A DNA stretch of 64,000 nucleotides, from contig NZ_JACCBZ010000004.1 in assembly GCF_013408825.1 (NCBI RefSeq), forward strand, positions 431,716 through 495,715, read 5' to 3'. The notes under the pieces were generated by a model. That model worked only from the letters and a program-made list of their open reading frames with translations, was not told the DNA's origin and made no database searches. The position numbers and the translations under genes were made by a program. The stretch is from Mucilaginibacter tundrae. Lineage in GTDB: Bacteria; Bacteroidota; Bacteroidia; Sphingobacteriales; Sphingobacteriaceae. The stretch's first letter is position 1. Each line of letters starts with the position of its first letter. Below, in pieces: positions 27,785 to 37,031 of the stretch.

Positions 27785-29050
27785 CTAATTCTCTTCTAAA
27801 TAATTCAAGTCTTTCCCAAAACTTTCTTTTACCTGACTTACTGCAAATAACGAGATGAGCGTTAATGCCCCCATCATAATATAAGCGGCATTTATCATGC
27901 CATACCCTTTAGTAAGCGCCACAAAAATAATGTTTATGGGTATTAATGATCCCCTTACAAAATTTGGAACAGTAGTAGTAACCGTAGCGCGAATATTGGT
28001 GCCAAACTGCTCCGCGGCAATAGTAATAAAGGTTGTCCAATATCCCACACAGGTACCCATAAACAGGCATATCCATATAAATTGCTCGCTGTTAAGTCCT
28101 TTAGCAGTCAAATAAACCACTACGCTGATTGCTGAGGCAACCAGGAAAATAAACATGGTTAGCTTTCTGGATTTGGTAATTTGTGAGATTAAACCGGCGA
28201 ATATGCCACCTAAAGCTATACCCAAATAAGTGTAGTATATGCCATCCCCCGCGCTCAATACATCTTTAGCGCCCAATGCCTTACCAAATTCCGGACTGAG
28301 TGTAACCAATACGCCTACCACGTACCAAAGCGGCGCCCCAATTAAAATGCAATAAATATATTTTTTAAACCTACCCCAGCTTGTAAATAAAGTGAAGAAG
28401 TTTCCTTTCGATACTTCTTTGCGCTCCATGTTTTTAAACATGCCCGATTCAAAAGTACCTAAACGTAATAAAAGCAAAATGATACCCAGGCATCCCCCAA
28501 CAAAATAAGCATCGCGCCAATTAGCATGATCGGCAGAGAAATGGAACGGTAACCCATGTTTAGCAACCAGGTTGGCAGCGGCAGCGCCGAAAAGGCCTAC
28601 TACAGCAACAATCATCGTTCCGTAACCACGCTTTTCCTTGCTCATGGTTTCGGTTACCAGCGTTATGCCTGCGCCTAATTCACCGGCAAGCCCCACTCCT
28701 GCTATAAAACGTACAAGGATGTAAGTATCCACACTATGCACAAACCCATTAGCAAAATTGGCAATGGAATATAATAATATCGACCCAAAAAGTACTTTTA
28801 TCCTACCCAACTTATCGCCAAGAACGCCCCATAAAACACCGCCTAATAGTAAGCCGAACATTTGCCAGTTAATGATCGATAAGCCATCGCCTAGTACGTC
28901 TGCAGGTTTTACGCCAATGCCTAACAAACTAGCTTTTCTTACTATCGAAAATATCAGTAGATCATATATATCAACAAAATATCCTAACGAAGCTACAATC
29001 ACTAAAAAAATCACGTTTCTGTTTGTGCGTGCGGATGATGGTTCGGTCAT
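27785..29050 (-). CDS. MFS transporter, metabolite:H+ symporter type
   Basis: 421 residues with about 12 membrane helices. The MFS loop motif between helices 2 and 3 is GVLGDKLGRIKVL, and helix 4 carries RFIAGVGLAGELGAGITLVTETM, typical of the metabolite:H+ symporter / SV2-like branch. Substrates in that branch include sugars, aromatic acids and dicarboxylates; none can be chosen from sequence. It is a single gene with the cold-shock gene upstream and a terminator between them. Confidence 0.85.
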   Translation of the reverse strand: MTEPSSARTNRNVIFLVIVASLGYFVDIYDLLIFSIVRKASLLGIGVKPADVLGDGLSIINWQMFGLLLGGVLWGVLGDKLGRIKVLFGSILLYSIANFANGFVHSVDTYILVRFIAGVGLAGELGAGITLVTETMSKEKRGYGTMIVAVVGLFGAAAANLVAKHGLPFHFSADHANWRDAYFVGGCLGIILLLLRLGTFESGMFKNMERKEVSKGNFFTLFTSWGRFKKYIYCILIGAPLWYVVGVLVTLSPEFGKALGAKDVLSAGDGIYYTYLGIALGGIFAGLISQITKSRKLTMFIFLVASAISVVVYLTAKGLNSEQFIWICLFMGTCVGYWTTFITIAAEQFGTNIRATVTTTVPNFVRGSLIPINIIFVALTKGYGMINAAYIMMGALTLISLFAVSQVKESFGKDLNYLEEN

Positions 29051-29107
29051 ATATAGTTTTTATATTGGTTTGGCTAAAATATATAATTGCTGCCAATTTC
29101 AAACAAA

Positions 29108-29134
29108 AAAACCCCTGTTATTACACAGAGGTTT
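29108..29134 (-). terminator. Terminator of the cold-shock gene
   Basis: On the minus strand AACCTCTGT / ACAGGGGTT pair (one G-U) around a 6-base loop and are followed by a T run. It lies about 40 bases after the csp stop and separates it from the MFS gene. Confidence 0.75.
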
Positions 29135-29174
29135 AGTTTTTAGTTTAGTTAGTTTAGTTTTTGAAGTGGTAGTC

Positions 29175-29372
29175 CTATGCTTTTTTTACATTTACTGCTT
29201 GTAGTCCTTTTCTGCCTTCTTCCACATCATAGGTAACGCTATCGTTATCCTTAATGGCATTTACTCCGCCTTGTACATCTTTAAAGTGTACAAACAGATC
29301 TTTACCATCATCAGTTACAATAAAACCGTAACCTTTTTGTGTGTTAAACCATTTTACTTTTCCAGTTTTCAT
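29175..29372 (-). CDS. Cold-shock domain protein, CspA family
   Basis: 65 residues, a single cold-shock domain. RNP1 is KGYGFIVTD (about 13-21) and RNP2 is DLFVHFKDV (about 25-33); in addition KTGKVKWFNTQ forms the first strand. It binds single-stranded RNA/DNA and should act as an RNA chaperone. Several cold-shock proteins usually exist per genome, so cold induction is not certain. A putative promoter at about 29480 would give it a leader of about 100 bases, long enough for a regulatory structure. Confidence 0.95.
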   Translation of the reverse strand: MKTGKVKWFNTQKGYGFIVTDDGKDLFVHFKDVQGGVNAIKDNDSVTYDVEEGRKGLQAVNVKKA

Positions 29373-29748
29373 AATAAAATAATCGTATTAATAATTCGTG
29401 TTAAAAACATTATAACTAAAGCCAAACTGAATATAAATTGGTTTAATAATCAGAAAGGAAAATAGAAACCTGTCTTTTTCAAATATATAAAATAATTAAT
29501 AACCAAATAAAATTATTTATTTGGCTAAATAGTTAATTATTAATAGGGTAGTAACCGTTTATAACCATTTAAAAATTCCGTAAGCGTGTGCGCATACACA
29601 TCACATTTATCCCATCTTTTTAAATATTACACTAATATAAATTTGTTTGCGCTAAAAATCAATAGCTAATATAAAATTATGGTGTGTGCTCAACATTATG
29701 CTATAATGGTTGTTAAACAGTACTTAAAGCAACGTAGGCTTATATTTT
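29373..29748. promoter_or_regulatory. Divergent csp / GH15 intergenic region with large AT-rich dyad
   Basis: 376 bases without a gene. On the minus strand a -7 candidate TATATTTG lies at 29480-29487 for csp. Just upstream is a perfect dyad CCAAATAAA-ATTA-TTTATTTGG (29503-29524), framed by AATAATTAA (29491-29499) and TTAATTATT (29533-29541), which can pair outside it. For the GH15 gene TAAATTTG at 29638-29645 fits the plus-strand -7 box. The dyad overlaps the -33 zone of the csp promoter and could be an operator. Confidence 0.45.
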
Positions 29749-31533
29749 ATGGCAAGACACACTTATACTACCGGCATTATCGGTAATTGCGCCTTTTTAG
29801 CGCACATTAATACAAATACTAACATTGAATGGCTATGCTGGCCGCGTTTCGACAGCACTTTTATTTTTGGCGGATTATTAGACAAAAAGAAAGGTGGTGA
29901 ATTTTCTATTTTGCCTAAAGGCGAGTTTTCATCGCATCAATACTATCTCGAAAACACCAATGTTTTAGTCACCGAAATCACTATAGATGAAAATAATTCT
30001 TACCGCGTAACGGATTTCGCGCCACGCTATTACTCAAATCAGCGTTATTATAAACCACTAATGCTGATCAGAAAGATAGAAGCAATTAATGGTTCGCCCC
30101 GTGTTATTGTTAAATGCACACCGGTATCTGATTATGGTAAGACAAAATTGAATGTGAACCGCGGAAGTAATCATATTCAGTTTTTGGGTGGGGATGAAAA
30201 TATCAGGCTTACAACAAATATTCCGATAAGTTATGTTTTTGATGAGCACGCTTTTGTATTGAATGAACCCAAATATTTAGTGTTAACTTATGGTGAACCA
30301 TTGGAGGCTCCGCTTATTTCAACAGCAGAGCGTTTTTTAAGAGAAACAACTCAATACTGGCAAACCTGGATCAAACATTCATCAATAGCTACATTTTACC
30401 AGCCTGTGGTGATACGTTCAGCTTTAACACTTAAAATTCACCAGTATGAAGATACAGGAGCCATTATTGCTGCCAGTACAACCAGTTTACCTGAGTCGCC
30501 GGGAAGTGGGCGTACATGGGATTATCGTTATTGCTGGCTGCGTGATACCTACTATGTGATCACTGCCTTAAACCACATAGGCCACTTTGAAGAGATGGAG
30601 AAATATTTTGGATATGTAACCGATATTTCCGTGGCCGAAGAAAAAAGATACCAACCGCTTTATGGCATAACCGGCCAAAAAAAGCTTACTGAAATTATTT
30701 TGGATGATTTGGAAGGTTACGAGGGTAACCAACCGGTACGAATTGGTAACCAGGCCTATGAACACATCCAAAATGACATTTATGGCCAGGTTCTAATCTC
30801 GCTTCTACCCTTGTATACCGACCATCGTTTTATCTTTTCTGAACGGAAAGATTCCGCGCGATGGCTGGAATTTTTACTGGCGAAAATAGAAGCTACCATA
30901 GATGAGAAAGATGCCGGGATCTGGGAATTTAGAAATATGGCTGATGTTCACTGTTACAGCAACCTGTTTCAATGGGCCGGTGCATCCGCTGCTGAAAAAA
31001 TGGCAAGAACAATTAATAATGAAGACCTAGTAAATAGAGCGATCGCCATGAAAAATCGCGCAGCCGAACATATTGAAAGTTGTTATGACCCGGTAAGAAA
31101 AGTTTATACCAATGCTGCCGGAGGAACAAGCCTGGATGCAAGCACCTTGCAATTGATTTTGATGAATTACCTTGACCCCGCTTCAGACAAAGCAAAGGAT
31201 CATTTAATTGCATTAGAAAAAGAGTTAAAAACAGATAATGGTCTATTTTACAGGTATTTATATAAAGATGATTTCGGCAGGCCCAAAACCACATTTTTAA
31301 TATGCGCTTTCTGGTATGTAGAAGCTTTGGCAGCGGTCGGCCGCATGGATGATGCTATTAAAGAATTTGAAAACCTCTTACAATTTTCTAATCACCTGTT
31401 ATTGTTTAGTGAGGATGTAGATGAAAATGATGGCAGTCAATGGGGTAATTTTCCGCAGGCTTACAGCCACGTTGGTTTAATGAATGCCGCATACCGGATA
31501 GCTATGAAGTTGGATAGGCCGGTATTCTTATAA
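29749..31533 (+). CDS. Glycoside hydrolase family 15 protein (glucoamylase/trehalase-like)
   Basis: 594 residues. An N-terminal beta-sandwich (about 1-200, beginning TTGIIGNCAFLAHINTNTNIEWLCWPRFDS) is typical of the bacterial GH15 type. The (alpha/alpha)6 barrel follows, with GSGRTWDYRYCWLRDTYYVITAL near 248-270. A catalytic-base candidate lies near the end in LFSEDVDENDGSQWGNFPQAYSHVGLMNAA. There is no signal peptide, so it acts in the cytoplasm. Family members cleave alpha-glucosidic bonds, and some in actinobacteria are trehalases. Facing the trehalose-synthesis gene supports a trehalose role, but this is inferred. Confidence 0.88.
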   Translation: MARHTYTTGIIGNCAFLAHINTNTNIEWLCWPRFDSTFIFGGLLDKKKGGEFSILPKGEFSSHQYYLENTNVLVTEITIDENNSYRVTDFAPRYYSNQRYYKPLMLIRKIEAINGSPRVIVKCTPVSDYGKTKLNVNRGSNHIQFLGGDENIRLTTNIPISYVFDEHAFVLNEPKYLVLTYGEPLEAPLISTAERFLRETTQYWQTWIKHSSIATFYQPVVIRSALTLKIHQYEDTGAIIAASTTSLPESPGSGRTWDYRYCWLRDTYYVITALNHIGHFEEMEKYFGYVTDISVAEEKRYQPLYGITGQKKLTEIILDDLEGYEGNQPVRIGNQAYEHIQNDIYGQVLISLLPLYTDHRFIFSERKDSARWLEFLLAKIEATIDEKDAGIWEFRNMADVHCYSNLFQWAGASAAEKMARTINNEDLVNRAIAMKNRAAEHIESCYDPVRKVYTNAAGGTSLDASTLQLILMNYLDPASDKAKDHLIALEKELKTDNGLFYRYLYKDDFGRPKTTFLICAFWYVEALAAVGRMDDAIKEFENLLQFSNHLLLFSEDVDENDGSQWGNFPQAYSHVGLMNAAYRIAMKLDRPVFL

Positions 31534-31549
31534 GATATATTTTAAATTT

Positions 31550-31640
31550 TGTCGTTCTGAACGGAGTGGAGAATCTTTTAACTGTCCAAAGTTCGCTAGG
31601 CAGGTCGAAGTTGATTCTTCGCTGCGCTCAGAATTACAAG
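31550..31640. repeat. REP-like palindromic repeat, copy 1 (between convergent genes)
   Basis: Two inverted arms: GTCGTTCTGAACGGAG...GAGAATC (from 31551) and GATTCTTCGC...GCTCAGAATTAC (from 31613), separated by about 35 bases. It is related to copies at 44071 and 58149. It occupies most of the gap between the stops of the GH15 and OtsAB genes and may act as a shared terminator. Confidence 0.75.
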
Positions 31641-31643
31641 TAA

Positions 31644-33848
31644 TTAAATAGATTTATCGTGTAAAACGGTGCTTTCTGTCAAGTCAAACAAAAAACGCCT
31701 AACTTCTGCGGGGTTTCTTAAATAAAATTTAGCTGCTGATATATTGCTCCCTACCTTTATGGTAATTGCAGAGTCGGGTAATGCTTTAAATAAATCTTCA
31801 TCGGTATAATCATCACCGAAGGCCATAATAAAATCGTAATCCCCATTTGCAGTTAACGTTAAAGCGGCTTTACCTTTGTTTATCTCCATATTCTTAATTT
31901 CCAGTACCTTATCTCCTGGCAAAAGCTGCAAGCCCTTATCATTCGCCTGATATTTTAAGTTATTCATCAATTCATTTGCTCTTAGTTCACCCAAGCCTTT
32001 TTGAGCTTTACGGTAATGCCAGGCCAATGAATATGTTTTCTCCTCTATAAATGATCCCGGTGTACGGTCAACGTAGGTTTCCATTATCGGGTAAATGTCC
32101 AGTTTCCAATGGTCTGACAAGCCTTGTATTTTATGCCATCTGGTATTTTGCTGTTTATGCCATGCCCCATGTTCAGCAATCAGGTAAATATTTCTATCAT
32201 CAAACCAATTGCTCAGGTTCTCATGCTTCCTGCCACTTATTAATACCACTTGATTTGCCGGGTCTTCAGCAAGTTGGTCTAATAAAGAATACAGCTCAGT
32301 ATCCGGACTTGCATCGGCAACGTTAGCTTTAAAAGCCACTAACGTGCCATCATAATCCAAAAAGATCAGCCTTTTTTTGGTTTTCGCATAACGATTAATT
32401 ATCGATTGCCCCGTAGAGCCGCTTACATGTCTTGTCTGCATAGATCGTTGCAAGGTTTTAACTTCCTTTAAACGCTCCATAAAAATTTTAACCCAATGGG
32501 TAATATTAAACTTGCTAACCAACTGGCGCATTTGTTGCATCCTGCTTTGTTGTTCGGCAAGTGGCATATTTAGTGCTTGTATAATAGCACGGCATATCTC
32601 CCCAATGTTATTTGGGTTTACTATAATAGCATCAATTAATTCTTTAGATGCGCCAGCCATCTCACTTAATATCAGCACACCATCATTGTTTATTCTGCTG
32701 GCCACATACTCCTTACTAACCAGGTTCATGCCGTCTCGCATTGGTGTTACCAGGCAAACATCGGCCGAATAATATAATGCAGAAAGCGTTTCTATCGGAA
32801 ATGAACGGTAATAATAATGTACAGGTGTCCAGTCCATTGTGCGATAAATGGCATTAATACTTCCAACTTTTTTGTCGATCTCATCATGCAGGTGCTGATA
32901 TTGCGGTACATTATCGCGCGAAGGCACAACGATCATATAGAGGGCTATTTTATTGATATATTCAGGGTGTAATTTTAACAAAAGCTCAAATGCTTCTAAT
33001 CGTTGCAAAATGCCTTTACTATAATCCAACCTGTCAATTGATAACACTAACCGGGTGTGCTTAAAGCTTTCTTTTATCTGTTTGATTTGATCAATTACGT
33101 CCTTTTGTTTTGGCAACGTTGCGTATTTATGTTCATCTATTCCCATCGGAAACGACTCAACTACTATTGAACGGTCATTAGAACTGATAATATTGGCCGA
33201 TGATGTTACAGGTAACACCCGGGTAACAGCACTAAGAAAATGCCGCACATCGTCAAACGTATGAAATCCTATCAAATCAGCACCGAGCATTCCTTCAAGC
33301 AATTCTGAACGCCAGGGGATTAATCTGAACATTTCATGTGATGGAAAAGGTATATGCAGAAAAAAACCTATGGAAACATCAGGCAGGGCATTTCTTAACA
33401 ATGCAGGCAACAGTAATAGTTGATAATCATGGATCCAGATAGTATCCCCCGGTTCAGCGACTTTTAAAACAGCATCTCTAAACTTCTCGTTTACCAATTT
33501 GTAAAAGTCCCAGTTAGACTGGCTATAGCTTGCATAACTTGATGCATAATAATGGAATACCGGCCACAGTACTTCGTTCGAGAAACCTTCATAATATTCA
33601 CTGATCTCCTGTTGTGTTAAATATACCGGTAATAAGCTAAGTTCATGCAGCTTTTTATTGATAGTATGCTGATCCTTTTCATCCTCCACTTCAAAGCCTG
33701 GCCATCCAATCCAAACGTTATCTCCTTCTTTGTATATCGATCCTAAACCTGTAGCCAACCCGCCCTCACTTGGAGAAAGTTGATATTCATTATTGCTTTT
33801 ATTAATTTTTACTGGTAACCGGTTTGATATAATTATTGTCTTAGGCAT
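31644..33848 (-). CDS. otsAB: Bifunctional trehalose-6-phosphate synthase/phosphatase (OtsA-OtsB fusion)
   Basis: 734 residues. The GT20 synthase domain is at about 1-465: ISNRLPV at the N-terminus, PSEGGLATGL, WIHDYQLLLLP, FLHIPFPSHEMFRLIPWR and MRDGMNLVSKEYVA. A HAD-type phosphatase follows (about 490-725), with the nucleophile motif LDYDGTL near residue 496, VVLISGR and later MAFGDDYTDEDLF. The product makes trehalose from UDP-glucose and glucose-6-phosphate in two steps, without a free intermediate. Trehalose usually protects against drying and salt. The fusion is common in Bacteroidetes. Convergent with the GH15 gene. Confidence 0.95.
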   Translation of the reverse strand: MPKTIIISNRLPVKINKSNNEYQLSPSEGGLATGLGSIYKEGDNVWIGWPGFEVEDEKDQHTINKKLHELSLLPVYLTQQEISEYYEGFSNEVLWPVFHYYASSYASYSQSNWDFYKLVNEKFRDAVLKVAEPGDTIWIHDYQLLLLPALLRNALPDVSIGFFLHIPFPSHEMFRLIPWRSELLEGMLGADLIGFHTFDDVRHFLSAVTRVLPVTSSANIISSNDRSIVVESFPMGIDEHKYATLPKQKDVIDQIKQIKESFKHTRLVLSIDRLDYSKGILQRLEAFELLLKLHPEYINKIALYMIVVPSRDNVPQYQHLHDEIDKKVGSINAIYRTMDWTPVHYYYRSFPIETLSALYYSADVCLVTPMRDGMNLVSKEYVASRINNDGVLILSEMAGASKELIDAIIVNPNNIGEICRAIIQALNMPLAEQQSRMQQMRQLVSKFNITHWVKIFMERLKEVKTLQRSMQTRHVSGSTGQSIINRYAKTKKRLIFLDYDGTLVAFKANVADASPDTELYSLLDQLAEDPANQVVLISGRKHENLSNWFDDRNIYLIAEHGAWHKQQNTRWHKIQGLSDHWKLDIYPIMETYVDRTPGSFIEEKTYSLAWHYRKAQKGLGELRANELMNNLKYQANDKGLQLLPGDKVLEIKNMEINKGKAALTLTANGDYDFIMAFGDDYTDEDLFKALPDSAITIKVGSNISAAKFYLRNPAEVRRFLFDLTESTVLHDKSI

Positions 33849-33939
33849 AATAATATAGTATTACTTAATAATGCCTGGAGTTAAAATTTGTTTTAATCAG
33901 CCATATATCTACGTTCAGCGATTTCTTATAACAACAAAA

Positions 33940-33963
33940 AAGCCATTGCTTTCGCAATGGCTT
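33940..33963 (-). terminator. Terminator after the 158-aa exported protein gene
   Basis: Stem GCCATTGC / GCAATGGC with a 4-base loop, followed on the minus strand by TTTTTTG. It lies 25 bases beyond the stop of the gene at 33988. Confidence 0.9.
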
Positions 33964-33987
33964 AGTAAATTGTACTAGGGTAATTTA

Positions 33988-34464
33988 TTATTTCACTTTT
34001 TGAAAAAAGAAAACATCATTACTTTGGTTTACCCTAACTAAAACTTCTGCAGCGCTGCTTTTTAAATCAACAAAGTAAACAGTTTCAGCAAAGTTTGTGT
34101 TTGCGCCGTTTGTTTCCAATTTAATTACTTCATTAACGTCATAGCCAGCATATTGAGAAGCGATTTCTTTTTTTGCTTTCTCACCAATTGTGCTGTAAGC
34201 AACATCCTGAGTTAAACCAAGATATTCACCATTCATGTTGTAAAAAGCAGTCATTTTAACACCATTTGATAAGAATGTTGCTTTTTGAGTGTTTGAAGTT
34301 ATTGTCCAGGTTACATTTGTTGCATCACTGAAAGTTCCTTCAAAGTCATTTTGTACAGCGTAAGAAACAGTTGCAGTTTTTTCGGTTTTTTTACCACCAT
34401 CAGCGGCATAAACACTAGTGCCTAAAAGGCCAATTGTTGCGATTGTTAAAAATATCTTTTTCAT
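33988..34464 (-). CDS. Exported small protein with PepSY-like / BLIP-like fold
   Basis: 158 residues. A signal peptide (about 1-20, ending SVYAA) precedes a mature protein rich in beta strands: FEGTFSDATNVTWTITSNTQKATFLSNGVKMTAFYNMNGEYLGLTQDV, then a helix EKAKKEIASQYAGYDVNEVIKLE and strands ETVYFVDLKSSAAEVLVRV. This strand-helix-strand pattern is seen in the small periplasmic PepSY-like proteins of Bacteroidetes. Function is unknown; no metal-binding or catalytic cluster is visible. It is a single gene with its own terminator. Confidence 0.7.
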   Translation of the reverse strand: MKKIFLTIATIGLLGTSVYAADGGKKTEKTATVSYAVQNDFEGTFSDATNVTWTITSNTQKATFLSNGVKMTAFYNMNGEYLGLTQDVAYSTIGEKAKKEIASQYAGYDVNEVIKLETNGANTNFAETVYFVDLKSSAAEVLVRVNQSNDVFFFQKVK

Positions 34465-34593
34465 GTTGTTTTAAATTTTAAATCCATAACAAATGTATGA
34501 CATATTTATTAATTTACTCAATAAATTTGAATTTTTATGAATATTTAATAATTAATAGGCTTTTGTAGCATAAAATTTAAATTTTCACAACGC

Positions 34594-34634
34594 ACTTAGT
34601 GTATAAATTACAATGTGTAAATTATACACTAAGT
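34594..34634. promoter_or_regulatory. 13-bp perfect inverted repeat upstream of the 158-aa protein gene
   Basis: ACTTAGTGTATAA (34594-34606) pairs with TTATACACTAAGT (34622-34634). The 15-base spacer itself contains another GTGTA...AATTA element, so three related GTGTA boxes lie side by side. No T run follows, so a dimeric-repressor operator seems likelier than a terminator. It lies 60 bases after the SDR stop and 130 bases before the next start. Confidence 0.5.
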
Positions 34635-34693
34635 AAATTCGACATTGCTAAATCGATAATCAACCTTAAATTAACCCTTTTTTAACAATTTAT

Positions 34694-35503
34694 TTACCCA
34701 TTATCGGCAAAACCAGGGTATAAAGTCATGCCGCCATCTACAAAAATAGTAGTACCGGTAATATAATCAGCCTCATCTGATGCTAACCATGCCGCCACTT
34801 TACCAATGTCATCAGGTTCGCCTATCCTATTGTAAGGAATTAACGTTAGTAAACTCTTTAATGCTTCGGGTGTGCTCCATGCGGATTGGTTAATATGCGT
34901 TTGTATAGCGCCCGGCCCTATAGATACTACCCTGATCTTATGAGGAGCTAGCTCCTGTGCCATGCTTTTCATCATCATCATTACGCCACCTTTACTGGTT
35001 GCGTAGTTTACGTGGCCACCCCAAGGTATCACTTCGTGCACGCTGCTCATGCAAATAATTTTACCGGCGGCCTTACTCTTGCCTTCAACCACGCCTCTTT
35101 TAATAAATTCCTTTGCCGCTTCACGTGAGCATAAAAACTGACCGGTTAGGTTTATCCCTATCACGGTATTCCATTCCTCCATGCTCATATCCACAAATTT
35201 GGAATCACGTTGAAGGCCAGCGTTATTTACCAAAATATCAATGGTGCCATATTGTTGGTACATTTCGGCAAACATGGCCTGCACGTCGGCTTCATTACTA
35301 ACATCAGCGTGTATGGCGTATGCTTGTCCACCTGTGGCTGTAATTTCGTCCACGGTTTGCTGCGCAACTACATGGGCGTCAACATGATTTATAATAACTT
35401 TTGCACCAGCCATAGCTAAGGCTACAGCTACGCCTTTACCTATTCCGCTATCAGCGCCGGTAACCAGGGCTGCCTGGCCCTGTAATGTTTGTATTTGATT
35501 CAT
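34694..35503 (-). CDS. Short-chain dehydrogenase/reductase, glucose-1-dehydrogenase-like
   Basis: 269 residues, classical SDR. Cofactor motif TGADSGIG (15-22), NNAG at 93-96, catalytic S153/S154, Y167 and K171 (YATSK), and the C-terminal IFVDGGMTLYPGF. HVDAHV after the second strand lacks the basic residue common in NADP-binders, so cofactor preference is unclear. Glucose 1-dehydrogenases have this layout, but so do many SDRs of other specificity. It stands alone, so no pathway can be assigned. Confidence 0.88.
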   Translation of the reverse strand: MNQIQTLQGQAALVTGADSGIGKGVAVALAMAGAKVIINHVDAHVVAQQTVDEITATGGQAYAIHADVSNEADVQAMFAEMYQQYGTIDILVNNAGLQRDSKFVDMSMEEWNTVIGINLTGQFLCSREAAKEFIKRGVVEGKSKAAGKIICMSSVHEVIPWGGHVNYATSKGGVMMMMKSMAQELAPHKIRVVSIGPGAIQTHINQSAWSTPEALKSLLTLIPYNRIGEPDDIGKVAAWLASDEADYITGTTIFVDGGMTLYPGFADNG

Positions 35504-35609
35504 TTTGTGAGATGTGATATTTACTTGTTAAGATATGAATGAAATTGCAATGATTTAGTTTTGAGATAATATTAAATTATCGTACATATGTTAGATAAAC
35601 TTTATCTAA

Positions 35610-36140
35610 ATGGCTGCGCTGTTTCATTTTGGCTTTGAATTGATTAAAATCGGAATACTGAGTTCTATTTATTCCTCACTAATAATATTGATTATTCTGT
35701 TAATTAATAAGTTCACATCAAGACAATTACACAATAAGAGAAGACTTTGGAAAATATTGACGAGTATCATATATTCATTACTTTTCGTATTCATCTTCAC
35801 CTATTGGGGAGATCACGGGCTTGGGGACGAGGCGTATATACCCATTGGACATGATAAAACCGTGAACCAAATAGACGGTGCAGAAAATTATCTCGAAAAA
35901 AAATCGGGTGAGCAATTAAGTATTAAAGATTTTGCCTTTGACAAAGATTATTTATATACCGAATTACAGGACGATCCAAAATACAATTATGCTATTTGGG
36001 ATTTAAAAACTGATCAATGGCGATTTTACATTAATCAATTCGACTTGGAAAAAGCAATCGGAAAAACCATTGCGTTTGAAGATTTTTGGATTTATTACAA
36101 CAATTACTGGAATGGCTGGAGATTTTGGTTACTTCCTTAA
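35610..36140 (+). CDS. Membrane protein of unknown function
   Basis: 176 residues. Two hydrophobic helices (about 12-34 and 47-66) are separated by a basic loop (TSRQLHNKRRLWK). A polar, aromatic-rich C-terminal domain (about 70-176) follows, with IKDFAFDKDYLYTELQDDPKYNYAIWDLKTDQWRFYI and a Trp/Tyr-rich end (YNNYWNGWRFWLLP). I do not recognise a family. It runs convergently into the DnaJ-like gene with only 8 bases between the stop codons. Confidence 0.65.
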   Translation: MAALFHFGFELIKIGILSSIYSSLIILIILLINKFTSRQLHNKRRLWKILTSIIYSLLFVFIFTYWGDHGLGDEAYIPIGHDKTVNQIDGAENYLEKKSGEQLSIKDFAFDKDYLYTELQDDPKYNYAIWDLKTDQWRFYINQFDLEKAIGKTIAFEDFWIYYNNYWNGWRFWLLP

Positions 36141-36148
36141 TTATTAAC

Positions 36149-36961
36149 TCACTTAGTTTGCACTACCCATTTGGGTACATAGCCGATAGCATTATTATAA
36201 CGCACTTTGTAATATCGATCACCGCGGTCAAGTACCTCCACTTGTGAGTAATTGGGAATTTGCTGCACAACTTCGGAACTTAAGTTATCCTGCTCACGCA
36301 TATTTATAATGCCGGTTACATTAGCTTTTACCATAGTGGTGTACAGAAGATTATTACTCACAGCAATAATTTTAACAGGTTTTGGCTCAACACGAGCAAT
36401 TTGTATAGGATGCGGATTGGGTTTAACAGTATCAACCTTAACGGGTTTTATTAATTTGATGACCTTTGGAACGGCCGCAATAACCTGGGGTTTGATAAAA
36501 TGCTTTTTTTTGTGATGCTTTACCTTAAATGTCGGTACCAAAGGTATGGCAGCAATTGCAGCTTGATGTTTTGATTTTTCAGGGGCATTGATTGCCTTGA
36601 TCACATAATCACCAAAAATACAAGTGATCGCGATTAAAATGAGGGTAAACGCAATGTCAATTCCCCGCCGGGTTTTGGTGATGGCAGATGGACGAGCTTT
36701 GAATGTATTATCCGCCTTATTGTTTAGGGTTTGGCCTTTTTTGAATTTGTTTAACGCCGAGTCATATTGTCTGCGTTTAAAAGGATCATTTAAAACTTCG
36801 TATGCTTCCTGTATCTCTCTAAAACGACTTTCAAAGTATTTATCATTCTGGTTCAGATCGGGATGAAATTTTTTGGAGAGCTTGCGGTAAGCCTCTTTAA
36901 TTTCAATTGACGAACAATTTGTATCCGTACCCAAAATGTAATAGAAATCCTTCATACCCAA
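36149..36961 (-). CDS. Membrane-anchored J-domain protein with C-terminal SH3 domain
   Basis: 270 residues. The J domain is at about 4-68 with HPD intact at 33-35, so it can stimulate a DnaK partner. A basic linker leads to one membrane helix (about 101-120; [19 protein letters not shown]). A long Lys/Pro/Val-rich spacer ([32 protein letters not shown]) follows, and an SH3b-type domain ends the protein (about 208-268; [53 protein letters not shown]). The cytoplasmic J domain and probably periplasmic, wall-binding SH3b domain suggest a link between chaperone recruitment and the cell wall. Confidence 0.85.
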   Translation of the reverse strand: MGMKDFYYILGTDTNCSSIEIKEAYRKLSKKFHPDLNQNDKYFESRFREIQEAYEVLNDPFKRRQYDSALNKFKKGQTLNNKADNTFKARPSAITKTRRGIDIAFTLILIAITCIFGDYVIKAINAPEKSKHQAAIAAIPLVPTFKVKHHKKKHFIKPQVIAAVPKVIKLIKPVKVDTVKPNPHPIQIARVEPKPVKIIAVSNNLLYTTMVKANVTGIINMREQDNLSSEVVQQIPNYSQVEVLDRGDRYYKVRYNNAIGYVPKWVVQTK

Positions 36962-37031
36962 TCAAAACAAACAGTTAACCCCTATTTGATTAATTGTTAA
37001 GCATTTAGTTTAATTAAGAAGAGTAATAATT

